Source of the DNA: DAOUTY01 sp964453665
Lineage (GTDB): Bacteria; Chloroflexota; Dehalococcoidia; SZUA-161
Assembly: GCA_964453665.1 (NCBI GenBank)
Contig: CAYVQT010000014.1
Span: 1-59,404 of the forward strand
Direction: 5' to 3'
DNA: 59,404 nt
In this document: positions 8,408 through 16,893 of the stretch, piece by piece
Layout: each line of letters starts with the position of its first letter
Numbering within the stretch: position 1 is the first letter of the stretch
The notes under the pieces: model-generated
Database searches by the model: none
What the model saw: only the letters and a program-made list of their open reading frames with translations
Told to the model about the DNA's origin: nothing
Made by a program: the position numbers and the translations under genes

Positions 8408-8956
8408 ATGACAGGTATGGACATTTTCGACTTTGAAATTAATCCTCTTTGTCACGAAGAACTTTTAACTGTACACCTACTTAGTCAGGGAAGTTGTCGA
8501 AAAAGTGAACTGATTAACCGAATCAGAAATTTCCAGGGAACGAAGGTGTCTCCATTTATAGTTCATTCAGAATCAAATTATTACTATTGGTTCCGTGCTT
8601 TGAAGAAACGTAGAATAATTACCGAAGAAAGTAAAATATTGAGCCTAACAAACTTAGGACGATGGGTAGCTGCGGGTAATGTAGCAACACTTTCTGTGAG
8701 AAACCATTTTGCCTATCTTGTGTGCGATAAATGCAGTAATTATATACGGTTAGTAATATGCACCCCCCTTATGAATACGCTAATATCCAACTCGAAAGGT
8801 GTCCCCTTTGTGGACATTAGGTGTCCCGAATGTGGCAATCTGTCTCGTCGACATAATATGGGTGGCATAGGTAGCCAAGGGTTTATCGCCGAATTTTACA
8901 ATCAAGCTCTTGTCGATCTGGAGAGGTTTATAACAGTAGTAGGTATACCAATTTAG
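8408..8956 (+). CDS. Hypothetical protein with winged-helix-like N-terminus and zinc ribbon
   Basis: This 182-residue protein is of unknown function. The first 85 residues look like a winged-helix fold (ELLTVHLLSQGSCRKSELINR... YYWFRALKKRRIIT). A later CDKC...CPECG pair (about residues 114-142) should bind zinc. An internal ATG at 8417 is an alternative start. It follows the preceding gene by 9 bp. A DNA-binding or regulatory role is possible but is inference. Its stop overlaps the end of a small convergent gene by 4 bp. Confidence 0.65.
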   Translation: MTGMDIFDFEINPLCHEELLTVHLLSQGSCRKSELINRIRNFQGTKVSPFIVHSESNYYYWFRALKKRRIITEESKILSLTNLGRWVAAGNVATLSVRNHFAYLVCDKCSNYIRLVICTPLMNTLISNSKGVPFVDIRCPECGNLSRRHNMGGIGSQGFIAEFYNQALVDLERFITVVGIPI

Positions 8957-9123
8957 AGCTGAGAGAAGTAGGCCCCAAATTCCTTATCCCTATGTATTAT
9001 ATTTGCAACATCTTCATCTTCAGCAGGCTCAGCCCAACCAAGACAAATTTGGCTGCATTCTCTACAAAATTCATGCCTCGCCCTAGCTAAATCAGAAAGC
9101 ATCCTTTTCAATTCATCATCCAT
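8953..9123 (-). CDS. Small Cys-containing hypothetical protein, 56 aa
   Basis: An ATG at 9123 opens a 56-codon frame beginning MDDELKRMLSDLARARHEF, with C20, C23 and C27 followed by an acidic tail ending DKEFGAYFSQL. The stop overlaps the preceding plus-strand gene by 4 bp. The amphipathic start and the clustered Cys residues look like a real small protein (perhaps metal-binding), but the ribosome site is weak and I know no homologue. Confidence 0.35.
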   Translation of the reverse strand: MDDELKRMLSDLARARHEFCRECSQICLGWAEPAEDEDVANIIHRDKEFGAYFSQL

Positions 9124-9309
9124 CTATTTCACCAACCAAAACAGAACGATACCTTGAACGATAAGCGGACAATTTGTATTAAAGGCAGTTGCTCAAATTT
9201 ACAGATTCAGTCATAATATTAAACGGCTGGATTAAAAGAAGCTAAGCAAAAAGCTCAGCTCACAGGCCAGGGTTAAAGACCAACAGGGGGTTAGCTGAAG
9301 GTATAGAGA

Positions 9310-10527
9310 ATGGCCAAACAGGCACTTTCCGGAATCAGGGTGGTTGAATACGGGAGCTTCGTTTCCGCGCCCTATTGCACCAAGCTGATGGCCGATCTCG
9401 GTGCCGAGGTTATCAAGGTTGAGACGCCTGACATCGGGGATGAGTCCCGAAATCACGGTCCTTTCCCCGACGATATACCCCACCCCGAACGAAGCGGGCT
9501 CTTCCTCTATCTCAACACCGACAAACTCGGCATCACTCTTAACGTAAAAACATCGACAGGACAGAAAATCCTGAAGGGATTGCTTAAAGACGCGGATGTT
9601 TTCGTCGAAAACAATACCCCACAGTTTATGAATGAACTTGGCCTTGACTATCCCGGCGTCAGAGAGCTAAACCCGCGCCTTATAATGACCTCCATTACAC
9701 CCTACGGACAGACCGGGCCCTACAGTGATTATAAAGCCTACCCTATTAACTGCTGCGCCGCTGGGGGAGTAAGCCAGTCCATAGGCCACCACTGGCGAGA
9801 GCCACTTACAGCCCCGCTATCGATGGGCCATTACCAGGCAGCAGTAAGCGGCGCAGGAGCTACAATGGTAGCTATTCTCACCAGAGACGCCACCGGTCAC
9901 GGTCAGCACATCGATATCTCAGAAGCAGATATTTGGGCCACCTACTATGTGGGATTTGGGATAACCATTCACGCCTTCGGGGCCCGGGATAGCCTGAGGA
10001 AAGGCTACATCGGCGGCGGATGGACTTACCCCGCACGAAGGGTTATACCCTGCAAAGATGGTTTTATGGCTCTTTGCGCACCCCAGCTCAAACAGTGGAT
10101 AAAATTCCTGGATTTGATAGGCAGCCCTGAGTGGACCCAAGAACCCAGATATAGAGACCGTCACGCAATGGAAGACGACTATCCCGAGGAAGTCGATGCA
10201 CTACTGGCACCCTGGTTCCTCGAACGCACAAAAAAGGAACTCTTCGAACTCTTTGAGAAGAATGCCATTCCCTTCGCTCCACTTTATGACATGGCAGATG
10301 AGGCCAACGATGCCCATCTCAGTGAACGGCAATTCTTCGCTACAATTGACCGGGACGAGACCGGGACACTCAATTACCCTGGAGCGCCTTACAAGTTCTC
10401 CAGGACACCCTGGAAGCTGGACCGCCCCGCACCATTGCTGGGCGAACATAATGAAGAGATATACTGCGGACGTCTGGGGTATTCGAAAGAGGACCTGGTG
10501 GCCCTACGAAGAGCAGGGGTTATATAA
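9310..10527 (+). CDS. Class III (CaiB/BaiF) CoA-transferase, catalytic Asp replaced by His
   Basis: This 405-residue family III CoA-transferase moves CoA between carboxylic acids. The N-terminal Rossmann part has GIRVVEYGSFVSAPYCTKLM and LGAEVIKVE; ITPYGQTGPY and TGHGQHIDIS are family hallmarks. At the position where formyl-CoA transferase has its catalytic Asp (GDxxAG motif) this protein reads GHYQAA, so the acyl-anhydride-forming Asp appears to be His. It is followed 127 bp later by a second, Asp-containing family member and then by a transglutaminase-like gene. It closely resembles the protein at 48019-49224. It may be the non-catalytic half of a heteromeric transferase; substrate unknown. 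Confidence 0.9.
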   Translation: MAKQALSGIRVVEYGSFVSAPYCTKLMADLGAEVIKVETPDIGDESRNHGPFPDDIPHPERSGLFLYLNTDKLGITLNVKTSTGQKILKGLLKDADVFVENNTPQFMNELGLDYPGVRELNPRLIMTSITPYGQTGPYSDYKAYPINCCAAGGVSQSIGHHWREPLTAPLSMGHYQAAVSGAGATMVAILTRDATGHGQHIDISEADIWATYYVGFGITIHAFGARDSLRKGYIGGGWTYPARRVIPCKDGFMALCAPQLKQWIKFLDLIGSPEWTQEPRYRDRHAMEDDYPEEVDALLAPWFLERTKKELFELFEKNAIPFAPLYDMADEANDAHLSERQFFATIDRDETGTLNYPGAPYKFSRTPWKLDRPAPLLGEHNEEIYCGRLGYSKEDLVALRRAGVI

Positions 10528-10654
10528 AGCGGATAGAAAGAACACCTTGGTAAAACTTGGGCAGGTTGAACAAGATTCTAAGGGACATTCTTTTTATCAG
10601 GTTTTTAAATAACTTCAGAACATATTATCCGGTGTAGGCAGGAGGCTTGCGCAG

Positions 10655-11914
10655 ATGGCATCATATCCCCTCGAAGGATATAGAGTGGTCGACTTCGGTT
10701 CTGCCTGGGCCGGTCCTCAAATGACGCATATAGTGGCAGACATGGGGGCCGAGGTCATCAAGGTGGAATCACGCAACAGGATAGACTACGGCAGAATGGG
10801 AGGCGCCGCCAGCGCCAAAGACCTGCTGACTAAAACACCTGAGGCAATATTGGCAGCAGACCCGGACCGGCTGGAGTTTAATCCGGTATTCCACCTCCTT
10901 AACAGGGGAAAGCTTGGTATTACCGTAGACTTCACCAAGCCCAGGGGTGCCGACCTGATCAAAGAGCTAATTAAGAAAAGCGATATCGTCGCCGATAACT
11001 TCACACCGGGCGTGCTTGAAAAATACGGCCTGGGCTATGAGTCGCTGGTAGAGATAAAGCCGGATATTATCGTGGTATCACTTTGCTTCGCTGGCCATAC
11101 CGGACCACTAAAAGGGACCAGAGGCTATGCACCCATCATAACCGCCCTCGCCGGATTGGATAGCGTGGCCGGCTATCCGGACGAAACCATACCATGCGGC
11201 CCGAGATTTGCCTTCGGGGACCACGTGGCAGCTACGCACGGGGCTCTGGCCATGCTTGTCGCTTTAATTCACCGCAACCGCACCGGAGAGGGGCAATATA
11301 TAGATATCTCTGAGTGGGAAGCGACAACATCCCTTCTGGGCGAACCGCTCATGGATTACTTTATGAACGGGCGCGTTCAAGGACCTATGGGCAATCGAGA
11401 TATAGTCATGGCACCTCACGGTTACTACCCGTGCAAGGATAAGGATGAATGGGTGTCTATTGCCATCAAGACAGATGATGAGTGGCTCGGCTTTTGCAAC
11501 GCCACCGGTAATACCTCCCTGATAGAGGACGATAGATTCAGCGATAGCTATAGCAGGCTGCTCCACCAAGATGAGCTGGATGAACTCATTATTCAATGGA
11601 CCGCTAATTTAACCCCCCGGGAGGTAACGGAGATCCTCCAGAAGGCAAATGTAGCAGCGGCGCCCTTCATGATATCCAAGCAACAGTATCATGACCCTCA
11701 CTTTCGGGAGCGCGGCATAGTCGTGGAGGTAGACCACCCCAAAAGCGGCACCGAGACATTCTACGGCATTCCCTGGAAGCTGAGCGAGACACCCGGAGGA
11801 ATCCGTCGCAGCGGCCCACTGCTGGGTCAGGACAATGAATACGTCTTTAAAGAGCTGCTCGGCATGTCACAGGAGGATTTCGACCGGATGACAGAGGAGC
11901 AAATTATATATTGA
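10655..11914 (+). CDS. Class III (CaiB/BaiF) CoA-transferase, catalytic Asp kept
   Basis: A 419-residue family III CoA-transferase with a good AGGAGG ribosome site. It has ADMGAEVIKVES, NRGKLGITVDF and TGEGQYIDISEWE, and keeps the catalytic Asp in FGDHVAA. A longer insert than its neighbour (about residues 45-75) marks it as a different subfamily. The stretch NRDIVMAPHGYYPC and TDDEWLGFCNA recur in the protein at 49238-50494, so this pair is duplicated elsewhere in the window. The likely role is the catalytic subunit beside the preceding gene; substrate cannot be told. Confidence 0.92.
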   Translation: MASYPLEGYRVVDFGSAWAGPQMTHIVADMGAEVIKVESRNRIDYGRMGGAASAKDLLTKTPEAILAADPDRLEFNPVFHLLNRGKLGITVDFTKPRGADLIKELIKKSDIVADNFTPGVLEKYGLGYESLVEIKPDIIVVSLCFAGHTGPLKGTRGYAPIITALAGLDSVAGYPDETIPCGPRFAFGDHVAATHGALAMLVALIHRNRTGEGQYIDISEWEATTSLLGEPLMDYFMNGRVQGPMGNRDIVMAPHGYYPCKDKDEWVSIAIKTDDEWLGFCNATGNTSLIEDDRFSDSYSRLLHQDELDELIIQWTANLTPREVTEILQKANVAAAPFMISKQQYHDPHFRERGIVVEVDHPKSGTETFYGIPWKLSETPGGIRRSGPLLGQDNEYVFKELLGMSQEDFDRMTEEQIIY

Positions 11915-11930
11915 GTTCTTGGGAGGAATT

Positions 11931-12554
11931 TTGGAAAAGTATTTAGAGCCAACTTTCACATTCGATTCCGACAGTGAGGCCATAAAAGCGAAGGCCCGGG
12001 AATTGACCCTGGGTCGAGAGGACGCAGCAGATAAGGCTAAAGCCCTGTTCTATTTTGTGAGGGATGAAATATCGTACAACCTTTATGTAAAGAAGCATAT
12101 GCCTGAACACTTCCAGGCCAGCAATACGTACACAAGGGGCAAAGGCTACTGCGTACAAAAAGCGGTGCTTCTGGTCGCTCTCGCCCGGGCTTCAGGCATA
12201 CCGGCCCGGCTTGGCTGCGCTAAAATCAGAAATCACCTCGTTCCGACTAAGGTTTTAGATATTCTCAAGTCCAACATATTCCCTTGGCATGGATACGCCG
12301 AATTGTATCTGGACGGGAAATGGGTCAAGGCAACTCCGGCTTTCGACCTCAAGATGTGTCAGGAGCACAGGCTCATCCCGGTGGAATTCGACGGTGTCAG
12401 CGATGCCAGGTTCCATTCCCGTAATAAGGACGGCAAGCCGCATATCGAGTACCTGCTGGACCGCGGGCCTTTTGATGACGTCCCACTCGATGAAATTCGC
12501 AAGGCTCTAATTGAACGAAACATGCTCGATCCGAAAGAGCTTGAGGGCAATTAA
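11931..12554 (+). CDS. Transglutaminase-like cysteine protease-fold protein
   Basis: About 207 residues with a transglutaminase-like core. The probable catalytic Cys is in KGYCVQKAVLL, the His in FPWHGYAELYL and the Asp in KATPAFD, spaced as in the family. I place the start at TTG 11931, just after GGGAGGA; an upstream TTG at 11919 has no ribosome site. It begins 16 bp after the CoA-transferase stop and clearly belongs to that operon. A close relative (47085-47786, opposite strand) sits beside the other CoA-transferase pair. Such proteins may act as amidases or peptidases; the substrate here is unknown. Confidence 0.88.
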   Translation: MEKYLEPTFTFDSDSEAIKAKARELTLGREDAADKAKALFYFVRDEISYNLYVKKHMPEHFQASNTYTRGKGYCVQKAVLLVALARASGIPARLGCAKIRNHLVPTKVLDILKSNIFPWHGYAELYLDGKWVKATPAFDLKMCQEHRLIPVEFDGVSDARFHSRNKDGKPHIEYLLDRGPFDDVPLDEIRKALIERNMLDPKELEGN

Positions 12555-12677
12555 CGCGCACTAGCCTTTCCAACACATCTCGCTTACAACCCAGAAATGG
12601 CCTAACTTATACTCACAACCCCGGATAACATTCGATCGGCTGCGGTGTGGTAAAGGAAACAAACGGGGGTTCAGCAG

Positions 12678-13097
12678 ATGAAAAGTTATCGGAAGGAACT
12701 CTGGTTCAATGTTCCCGGACGCAGGGGCTTCATTAATATCACGCCTCAGGTTGAAGAATGCTTGCGCGAAAGCGGGATCAAAGAGGGATTTGCCCTCGTC
12801 AATGCTATGCATATAACAGCATCGGTCTTTATCAACGATGATGAAAGCGGACTTCATCAGGATTACGAGAAGTGGCTGGAGGAACTGGCGCCCCACGAGC
12901 CCGTCAGTCACTATCGCCACAACCGCACAGGTGAGGATAACGCAGATGCTCATTTGAAGAGACAGGTAATGGGACGTGAGGTGGTCGTAGCGATCACCGA
13001 CGGGCGGCTGGACTTCGGCCCCTGGGAGCAGGTATTCTATGGTGAGTTCGACGGAAGGCGGCGAAAGCGTGTTCTGGTAAAGATTATAGGTGAATAA
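12678..13097 (+). CDS. YjbQ/UPF0047 family protein
   Basis: A 139-residue protein of the YjbQ family (secondary thiamine-phosphate synthase fold). Hallmarks are the central NAMHITASVFIND (His in the active pocket), NADAHLKRQVMG and the C-terminal TDGRLDFGPWEQVFYGEFDG. Length is typical. Some homologues show weak thiamine-phosphate synthase activity, but the physiological role is unsettled. It appears to be transcribed alone, 123 bp after the transglutaminase gene. Confidence 0.92.
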   Translation: MKSYRKELWFNVPGRRGFINITPQVEECLRESGIKEGFALVNAMHITASVFINDDESGLHQDYEKWLEELAPHEPVSHYRHNRTGEDNADAHLKRQVMGREVVVAITDGRLDFGPWEQVFYGEFDGRRRKRVLVKIIGE

Positions 13098-13471
13098 CGT
13101 AAAAGGTATGTTTCGCTACGCTCAACCTCACCCCACACTGCTCAGGAAATCCTATATTATCCAATTCCCCGTGTATTTGACAAAGCCCTGTTCCGATGGT
13201 AGTCTTAGGCCAACGGAATAGTGACATTTTTCACGAAAGTCCCTGAACAGCATTTATTATTTTACTGTCCGGGGGCTTGTGGTATGATTAATTCAGATAG
13301 TTACATTCAACTTCCTGGTATACAGCGGCAGCAATTTCTACAAAATATCGTCCGGGAAGAATACGGTTATCCCATTAACAAAGTATCCACAGGGAAGAAT
13401 ATGCCCTGTAACTAATAGATTTCTGATACTGTACATGCCACAAAAGCAATTTAAGGAGGGGGCTACATCAA
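13098..13471 (+). promoter_or_regulatory. Intergenic region with promoter of the flavoenzyme gene
   Basis: This 374-bp gap holds a good sigma70-type promoter: TTGACA at 13177-13182, 17-nt spacer, TAGTCT at 13200-13205. A second -10-like TATGAT lies near 13282. A 64-codon frame at 13221-13415 has no ribosome site and no recognisable domain, so I do not call it. The long leader before ATG 13472 could be regulatory, but no known riboswitch is recognisable. Confidence 0.45.
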
Positions 13472-14803
13472 ATGGACAAACATGATCTAGTAATTATCGG
13501 TGGAAGCGCGGGAGGAGCTCAGGCAGCGATCTGTGCCCAGAAACACCACGGCCTGGAGAACATTGCTGTTCTTCGCCGCGAGGAAAAGGTCATGGTTCCC
13601 TGCGGAATCCCCTATATCTACGGCACACTGGGCGCGGTAGATAAAAATATTATACCCGATAAAATACTGGGGGCGTCAAAACTTATCATAAGCGAAGCGA
13701 GTTCCATCGACCGGGAAGCTAAGACAGTTGCCCTGAGCAACGGCGAGGCAATCGGTTACGAGAAGCTGGTGATTGCCACGGGTTCCAATCCCTTAAAACC
13801 TCCTATCCCCGGTATAGATAAGAAAAACGTTTACTTAGTAAGGAAGGACGCTGACTACCTTCATGAAATGGGAGAGGCTATGGACAATGCCCGGCACATC
13901 GTGGTCATCGGCGGGGGCTTCATCGGGGTCGAATTCGCCGATGAATGCCGAAAACGGGGGCACGATGTCACCATAGTCGAATTGCTGGAGCACTGCCTGC
14001 AACTGGTTTGCCCCGAGGAGCTATGCATCCGCGCTGAGGATGTTCTCAAGGAGCGGGGTGTAAACGTTGTTACCAGTAACGCCGTAAAGTCCATCGGAGG
14101 CGTTGATAAAGTAGAATTCGTTCAACTGGACAGCGGTGATGAGATCAAATGCGACATGGTGATCCTGGGCATCGGCGTGACACCGAATACCACTCTGGCA
14201 GAGGAAGCAGGGCTTGAGATAGGACCTACATGGGGAATTAAAGTCGATGAATTTCAAAGGACGAATGACCACAACATCTTTGCTGTTGGCGACTGTGCCG
14301 AAAAATATTCATTCTTTAATGGCAGCCCTGTCGCCGTCAGACTGGCCTCCGTGGCGACCCGTGAGGGCAAGGTTGCTGCTGCCAACTTATATTCTCCCCG
14401 CTGGCGGAACATCGGCACAATAGGCGCGTTCTCAACAATGATTGGAGAGACAGCTATGGCCATGGCTGGACTGACTGATGTCCAGGCTGAGCGAATGGGG
14501 CACGAAGTGGTTGTCGGTGAAGCCGAGGCAGCTTCCAAGCACCCCGGTACTATGCCCGACGCCAAGCCTATGAAGGTCAGGCTTAACTTTGACCGCAGAT
14601 CGGGGCAACTGCTCGGGGGATGTGCCTGTTGCGCCGCTACCGCTGGTGAAGTAGGCAATCTCATCGCGGCCTGCATCGTAAACGGCATGACCATGGAGCA
14701 GGTGGCTCTGTTCCCCATGGGCACGCATCCCTGGCTCACTGCTACGCCGCTGGCCTACCAGCTTACCGACGCTGCCAGCAATGCCCTGCACAAGGTCTTA
14801 TAA
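13472..14803 (+). CDS. FAD/NAD(P)-dependent disulfide oxidoreductase (CoA-disulfide reductase / NADH oxidase type)
   Basis: A 443-residue flavoprotein. The FAD-binding motif is IIGGSAGGAQAA, the single redox Cys44 sits in VMVPCGIPYIYG, a second dinucleotide site is VVIGGGFIGVEFAD, and the late FAD motif is VGDCAE. A lone Cys at about position 43 defines the CoA-disulfide reductase, NADH oxidase and persulfide reductase group. The C-terminal dimerisation domain contains an unusual Cys cluster (GGCACCAAT). Ribosome site AAGGAGGGGG. Electron acceptor (O2, CoA disulfide, persulfide or elemental sulfur) cannot be fixed from sequence. Confidence 0.9.
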   Translation: MDKHDLVIIGGSAGGAQAAICAQKHHGLENIAVLRREEKVMVPCGIPYIYGTLGAVDKNIIPDKILGASKLIISEASSIDREAKTVALSNGEAIGYEKLVIATGSNPLKPPIPGIDKKNVYLVRKDADYLHEMGEAMDNARHIVVIGGGFIGVEFADECRKRGHDVTIVELLEHCLQLVCPEELCIRAEDVLKERGVNVVTSNAVKSIGGVDKVEFVQLDSGDEIKCDMVILGIGVTPNTTLAEEAGLEIGPTWGIKVDEFQRTNDHNIFAVGDCAEKYSFFNGSPVAVRLASVATREGKVAAANLYSPRWRNIGTIGAFSTMIGETAMAMAGLTDVQAERMGHEVVVGEAEAASKHPGTMPDAKPMKVRLNFDRRSGQLLGGCACCAATAGEVGNLIAACIVNGMTMEQVALFPMGTHPWLTATPLAYQLTDAASNALHKVL

Positions 14804-14823
14804 AGCATTAACAGGGATACTGA

Positions 14824-14858
14824 GAAGGGTGGGTGTAATAAAATGGGGCCCACCCTTC
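14824..14858 (+). terminator. Strong hairpin after the flavoenzyme gene
   Basis: A perfect 10-bp stem (GAAGGGTGGG 14824-14833 with CCCACCCTTC 14849-14858) begins 21 nt after the stop at 14803. No T-run follows, so it may stabilise the 3' end instead of acting as a classic intrinsic terminator. Confidence 0.45.
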
Positions 14859-14934
14859 GAGCATTCAGCAATCAGCGGTCAGCTTTCAGATCCATGGTGA
14901 GTTTCGCTGTGCTGCACCTACACTTGCTGCTCTA

Positions 14935-15474
14935 CTAAATCTTCACCTTGCCGTAGCGTTCCCACTCGCTGTAGACGCAGCCGCAATATCCCTGGTGGTA
15001 CAGCCCAAGCTCCCGGGAAAGGCGATGTCCTTCGCGGAAGCCCGGCCTGAAGTCCTCGTAGTGAAACCCCACCCCCCACTCTCTTCCCAATTCCCCACCC
15101 AGCTCATATATCAGCTCATGTTTCTGATAGGGGCTTATCAGCAGGGTTGTGGTGAAGGCATCGAACCCCCTTCGGGAAGCGACCTCGGCAGCTCTTGACA
15201 GCCGCATCCTATAGCAATCGGGGCATCGTTCACGCTCGTGACCGACCACAGCCTGAAAGTACTTGAGCATGTCGTAGCCTTCATCTATGATCAAAGGCAA
15301 ATCCACAGCCCTGGCGAATAATTCCATCGCCTCCAGGCGGCGCTGATGCTCGCGAAAGGGATGGACATTGGGATTGTACCAGAAGGCACTGACTTCCATA
15401 CCCTGCTCCTGCAGACGATTCACTACATAGGTGGAGCAGGGGCCGCAGCATGCATGAAGTAGAATGGAAGTCAT
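14935..15474 (-). CDS. queH: Epoxyqueuosine reductase QueH (DUF208)
   Basis: A 179-residue QueH-type enzyme performing the last step of queuosine tRNA-modification synthesis, replacing B12-dependent QueG. It has the N-terminal HACCGPCSTYV, the internal ERCPDCYRMRL, and the C-terminal YCGCVYSE, which together supply the Cys residues for the 4Fe-4S cluster and extra metal site. Length matches the family. It is downstream of ruvB on the same strand (86-bp gap), so the two may be co-transcribed. Confidence 0.93.
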   Translation of the reverse strand: MTSILLHACCGPCSTYVVNRLQEQGMEVSAFWYNPNVHPFREHQRRLEAMELFARAVDLPLIIDEGYDMLKYFQAVVGHERERCPDCYRMRLSRAAEVASRRGFDAFTTTLLISPYQKHELIYELGGELGREWGVGFHYEDFRPGFREGHRLSRELGLYHQGYCGCVYSEWERYGKVKI

Positions 15475-15560
15475 CTATACCGCTTCAACCAGCATTTTCA
15501 CTGGATCCTTCTCACTGGATAGGAGAGGGCAGGGTGAAAGAAAATTCCCCCTCACCTTAA

Positions 15561-16583
15561 TTACCAGAGTCCTGATTGTTCAGGCCGCCCTTTAGCATAG
15601 TCCAGACCCAGGTGCTCATAGGCGAAGCGGGTAGCCATCCTCCCCCGGGGAGTCCGCTCCAGAAAGCTTAATTGCAGCAGGTAGGGTTCGTAGACATCCA
15701 TCACGGTATCCGCCTCTTCACTGATAGCGGCAGCAATAGTATCCAGCCCTACCGGACCTCCGCCGAATTTCTCCACAATAGTGCGCAGGATTTTATGGTC
15801 TACCTCGTCGAGCCCGATGGAATCCACCTCGAGTCGCCTCAGCGCCTCAACTGCCACCTCCCTGGTGACAATACCCTGAGCTTTTACCTCTGCATAGTCC
15901 CTGACCCGCTTAAGCAGCCGATTCGCGACTCTTGGAGTACCGCGAGCACGCCTGGCGATCTCCTCCAGTCCCGCTTCCTCAGCCTCCAGCCCAAGCAGAC
16001 GGGCTGACCTCGCCAGTATAACCTTGACGGCATCATGGTCATAGAAATCAAGCCTGTATACCGCTCCGAAACGTTCCCGAAGAGGTGGGCTCAGCATGGC
16101 AAAGCGCGTGGTTGCGCCAACAAGGGTGAATCGCGGCAGGTTGAGCCTGAGGCTCTTCGCTCCCGCCCCTTTACCGAGGACTATGTCGAGGGCGAAATCC
16201 TCCATCACCGGATACAGCACCTCCTCCACCACCCGACCCAGACGATGCACCTCATCGATAAACAGGACATCACCCCTGTTGAGGTTGGTTATGATTGCAG
16301 CGAGATCTCCGGGACGTTCTATAGCAGGGCCAGAGGTGATCTTGACGTTCACACCCATCTCCGCAGCTATTATGCAGGCAAGGGTCGTTTTACCCAATCC
16401 AGGCGGTCCATAGAGCAGAATGTGGTCCAGCGCCTCTTCTCTTCCCCGCGCGGCAGCCATAGCTATATTAAGGTTATCCTTGACCTTCTCCTGCCCCACA
16501 AAATCCGCAAGCTGCCTGGGCCGGAGGCCCTTGTCAAGCACCACATCCTCTTCCCTGGGTTTAGCCGATATAATTCGCTCCAT
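15561..16583 (-). CDS. ruvB: Holliday junction branch-migration ATPase RuvB
   Basis: RuvB motor, about 340 residues from ATG 16583 (MERIISAKPREED). Walker A is GPPGLGKTTLA, Walker B is VLFIDEVHRL, sensor 1 is LVGATTRFAML, and the C-terminal winged helix contains FLERTPRGR. An in-frame ATG at 16628 would add 15 residues, but those codons lie inside a GTAG-type REP repeat (16598-16610), so the shorter start after AGAGGGG is preferred. RuvA and RuvC are encoded about 4 kb away on the opposite strand. Confidence 0.95.
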   Translation of the reverse strand: MERIISAKPREEDVVLDKGLRPRQLADFVGQEKVKDNLNIAMAAARGREEALDHILLYGPPGLGKTTLACIIAAEMGVNVKITSGPAIERPGDLAAIITNLNRGDVLFIDEVHRLGRVVEEVLYPVMEDFALDIVLGKGAGAKSLRLNLPRFTLVGATTRFAMLSPPLRERFGAVYRLDFYDHDAVKVILARSARLLGLEAEEAGLEEIARRARGTPRVANRLLKRVRDYAEVKAQGIVTREVAVEALRRLEVDSIGLDEVDHKILRTIVEKFGGGPVGLDTIAAAISEEADTVMDVYEPYLLQLSFLERTPRGRMATRFAYEHLGLDYAKGRPEQSGLW

Positions 16584-16597
16584 CGCCCCTCTTGCAG

Positions 16598-16716
16598 GTA
16601 GCGTTGCCACTCCCTTCGGGCTTGCCATCGGCTCTGAGGCTCAGGCTCGTAGAGAGCCTCAGGACGAAACGCCTGTGGCAACGAACCGCCCGTCGTGACA
16701 GGAGTCACGACGCTAC
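16598..16716. repeat. Pair of GTAG-headed REP repeats in opposite orientation (BIME-like)
   Basis: Copy 1 starts with GTAG (16598-16601) and arm CGTTGCCAC (16602-16610). Its matching arm GTGGCAACG lies at 16675-16683, so the loop is expanded by about 60 bp, which itself contains the perfect stem CTGAGGCTC/GAGCCTCAG. Copy 2 (16691-16716) is inverted: CGTCGTGAC, loop AGGA, GTCACGACG, then CTAC. It has the architecture of the repeats around the RAYT gene at 30.6-31.3 kb. Confidence 0.8.
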
Positions 16717-16826
16717 GTCAGGCATGTCTTCGGACAACTTTCTGCACAACATTATATCAGATTCCAGCACCTTTGCAGAGGCGAATTGATACCCCTCTTT
16801 ACAACTGCGCAATATTCGCCCGATAA

Positions 16827-16855
16827 TTGACACTAATCGGCAGATGGGATACACT
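16827..16855 (+). promoter_or_regulatory. Promoter of the methylmalonyl-CoA mutase operon
   Basis: TTGACA (16827-16832), 17-nt spacer, TACACT (16850-16855), 38 bp before ATG 16894. No other promoter of similar quality is seen in this divergent region. Confidence 0.65.
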
Positions 16856-16893
16856 TTTTTTAGCCAAGCAATTCCAGGGTAGAAGGAGCATCA

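Noticed and set aside
13221..13415. 64-codon frame in the leader of the flavoenzyme gene
   Set aside because: No ribosome site, no recognisable domain, and it lies just downstream of a promoter in apparent leader sequence.
14950..14975. GTAGCG... string resembling a REP
   Set aside because: It encodes the conserved C-terminus of QueH and lacks the matching arm.
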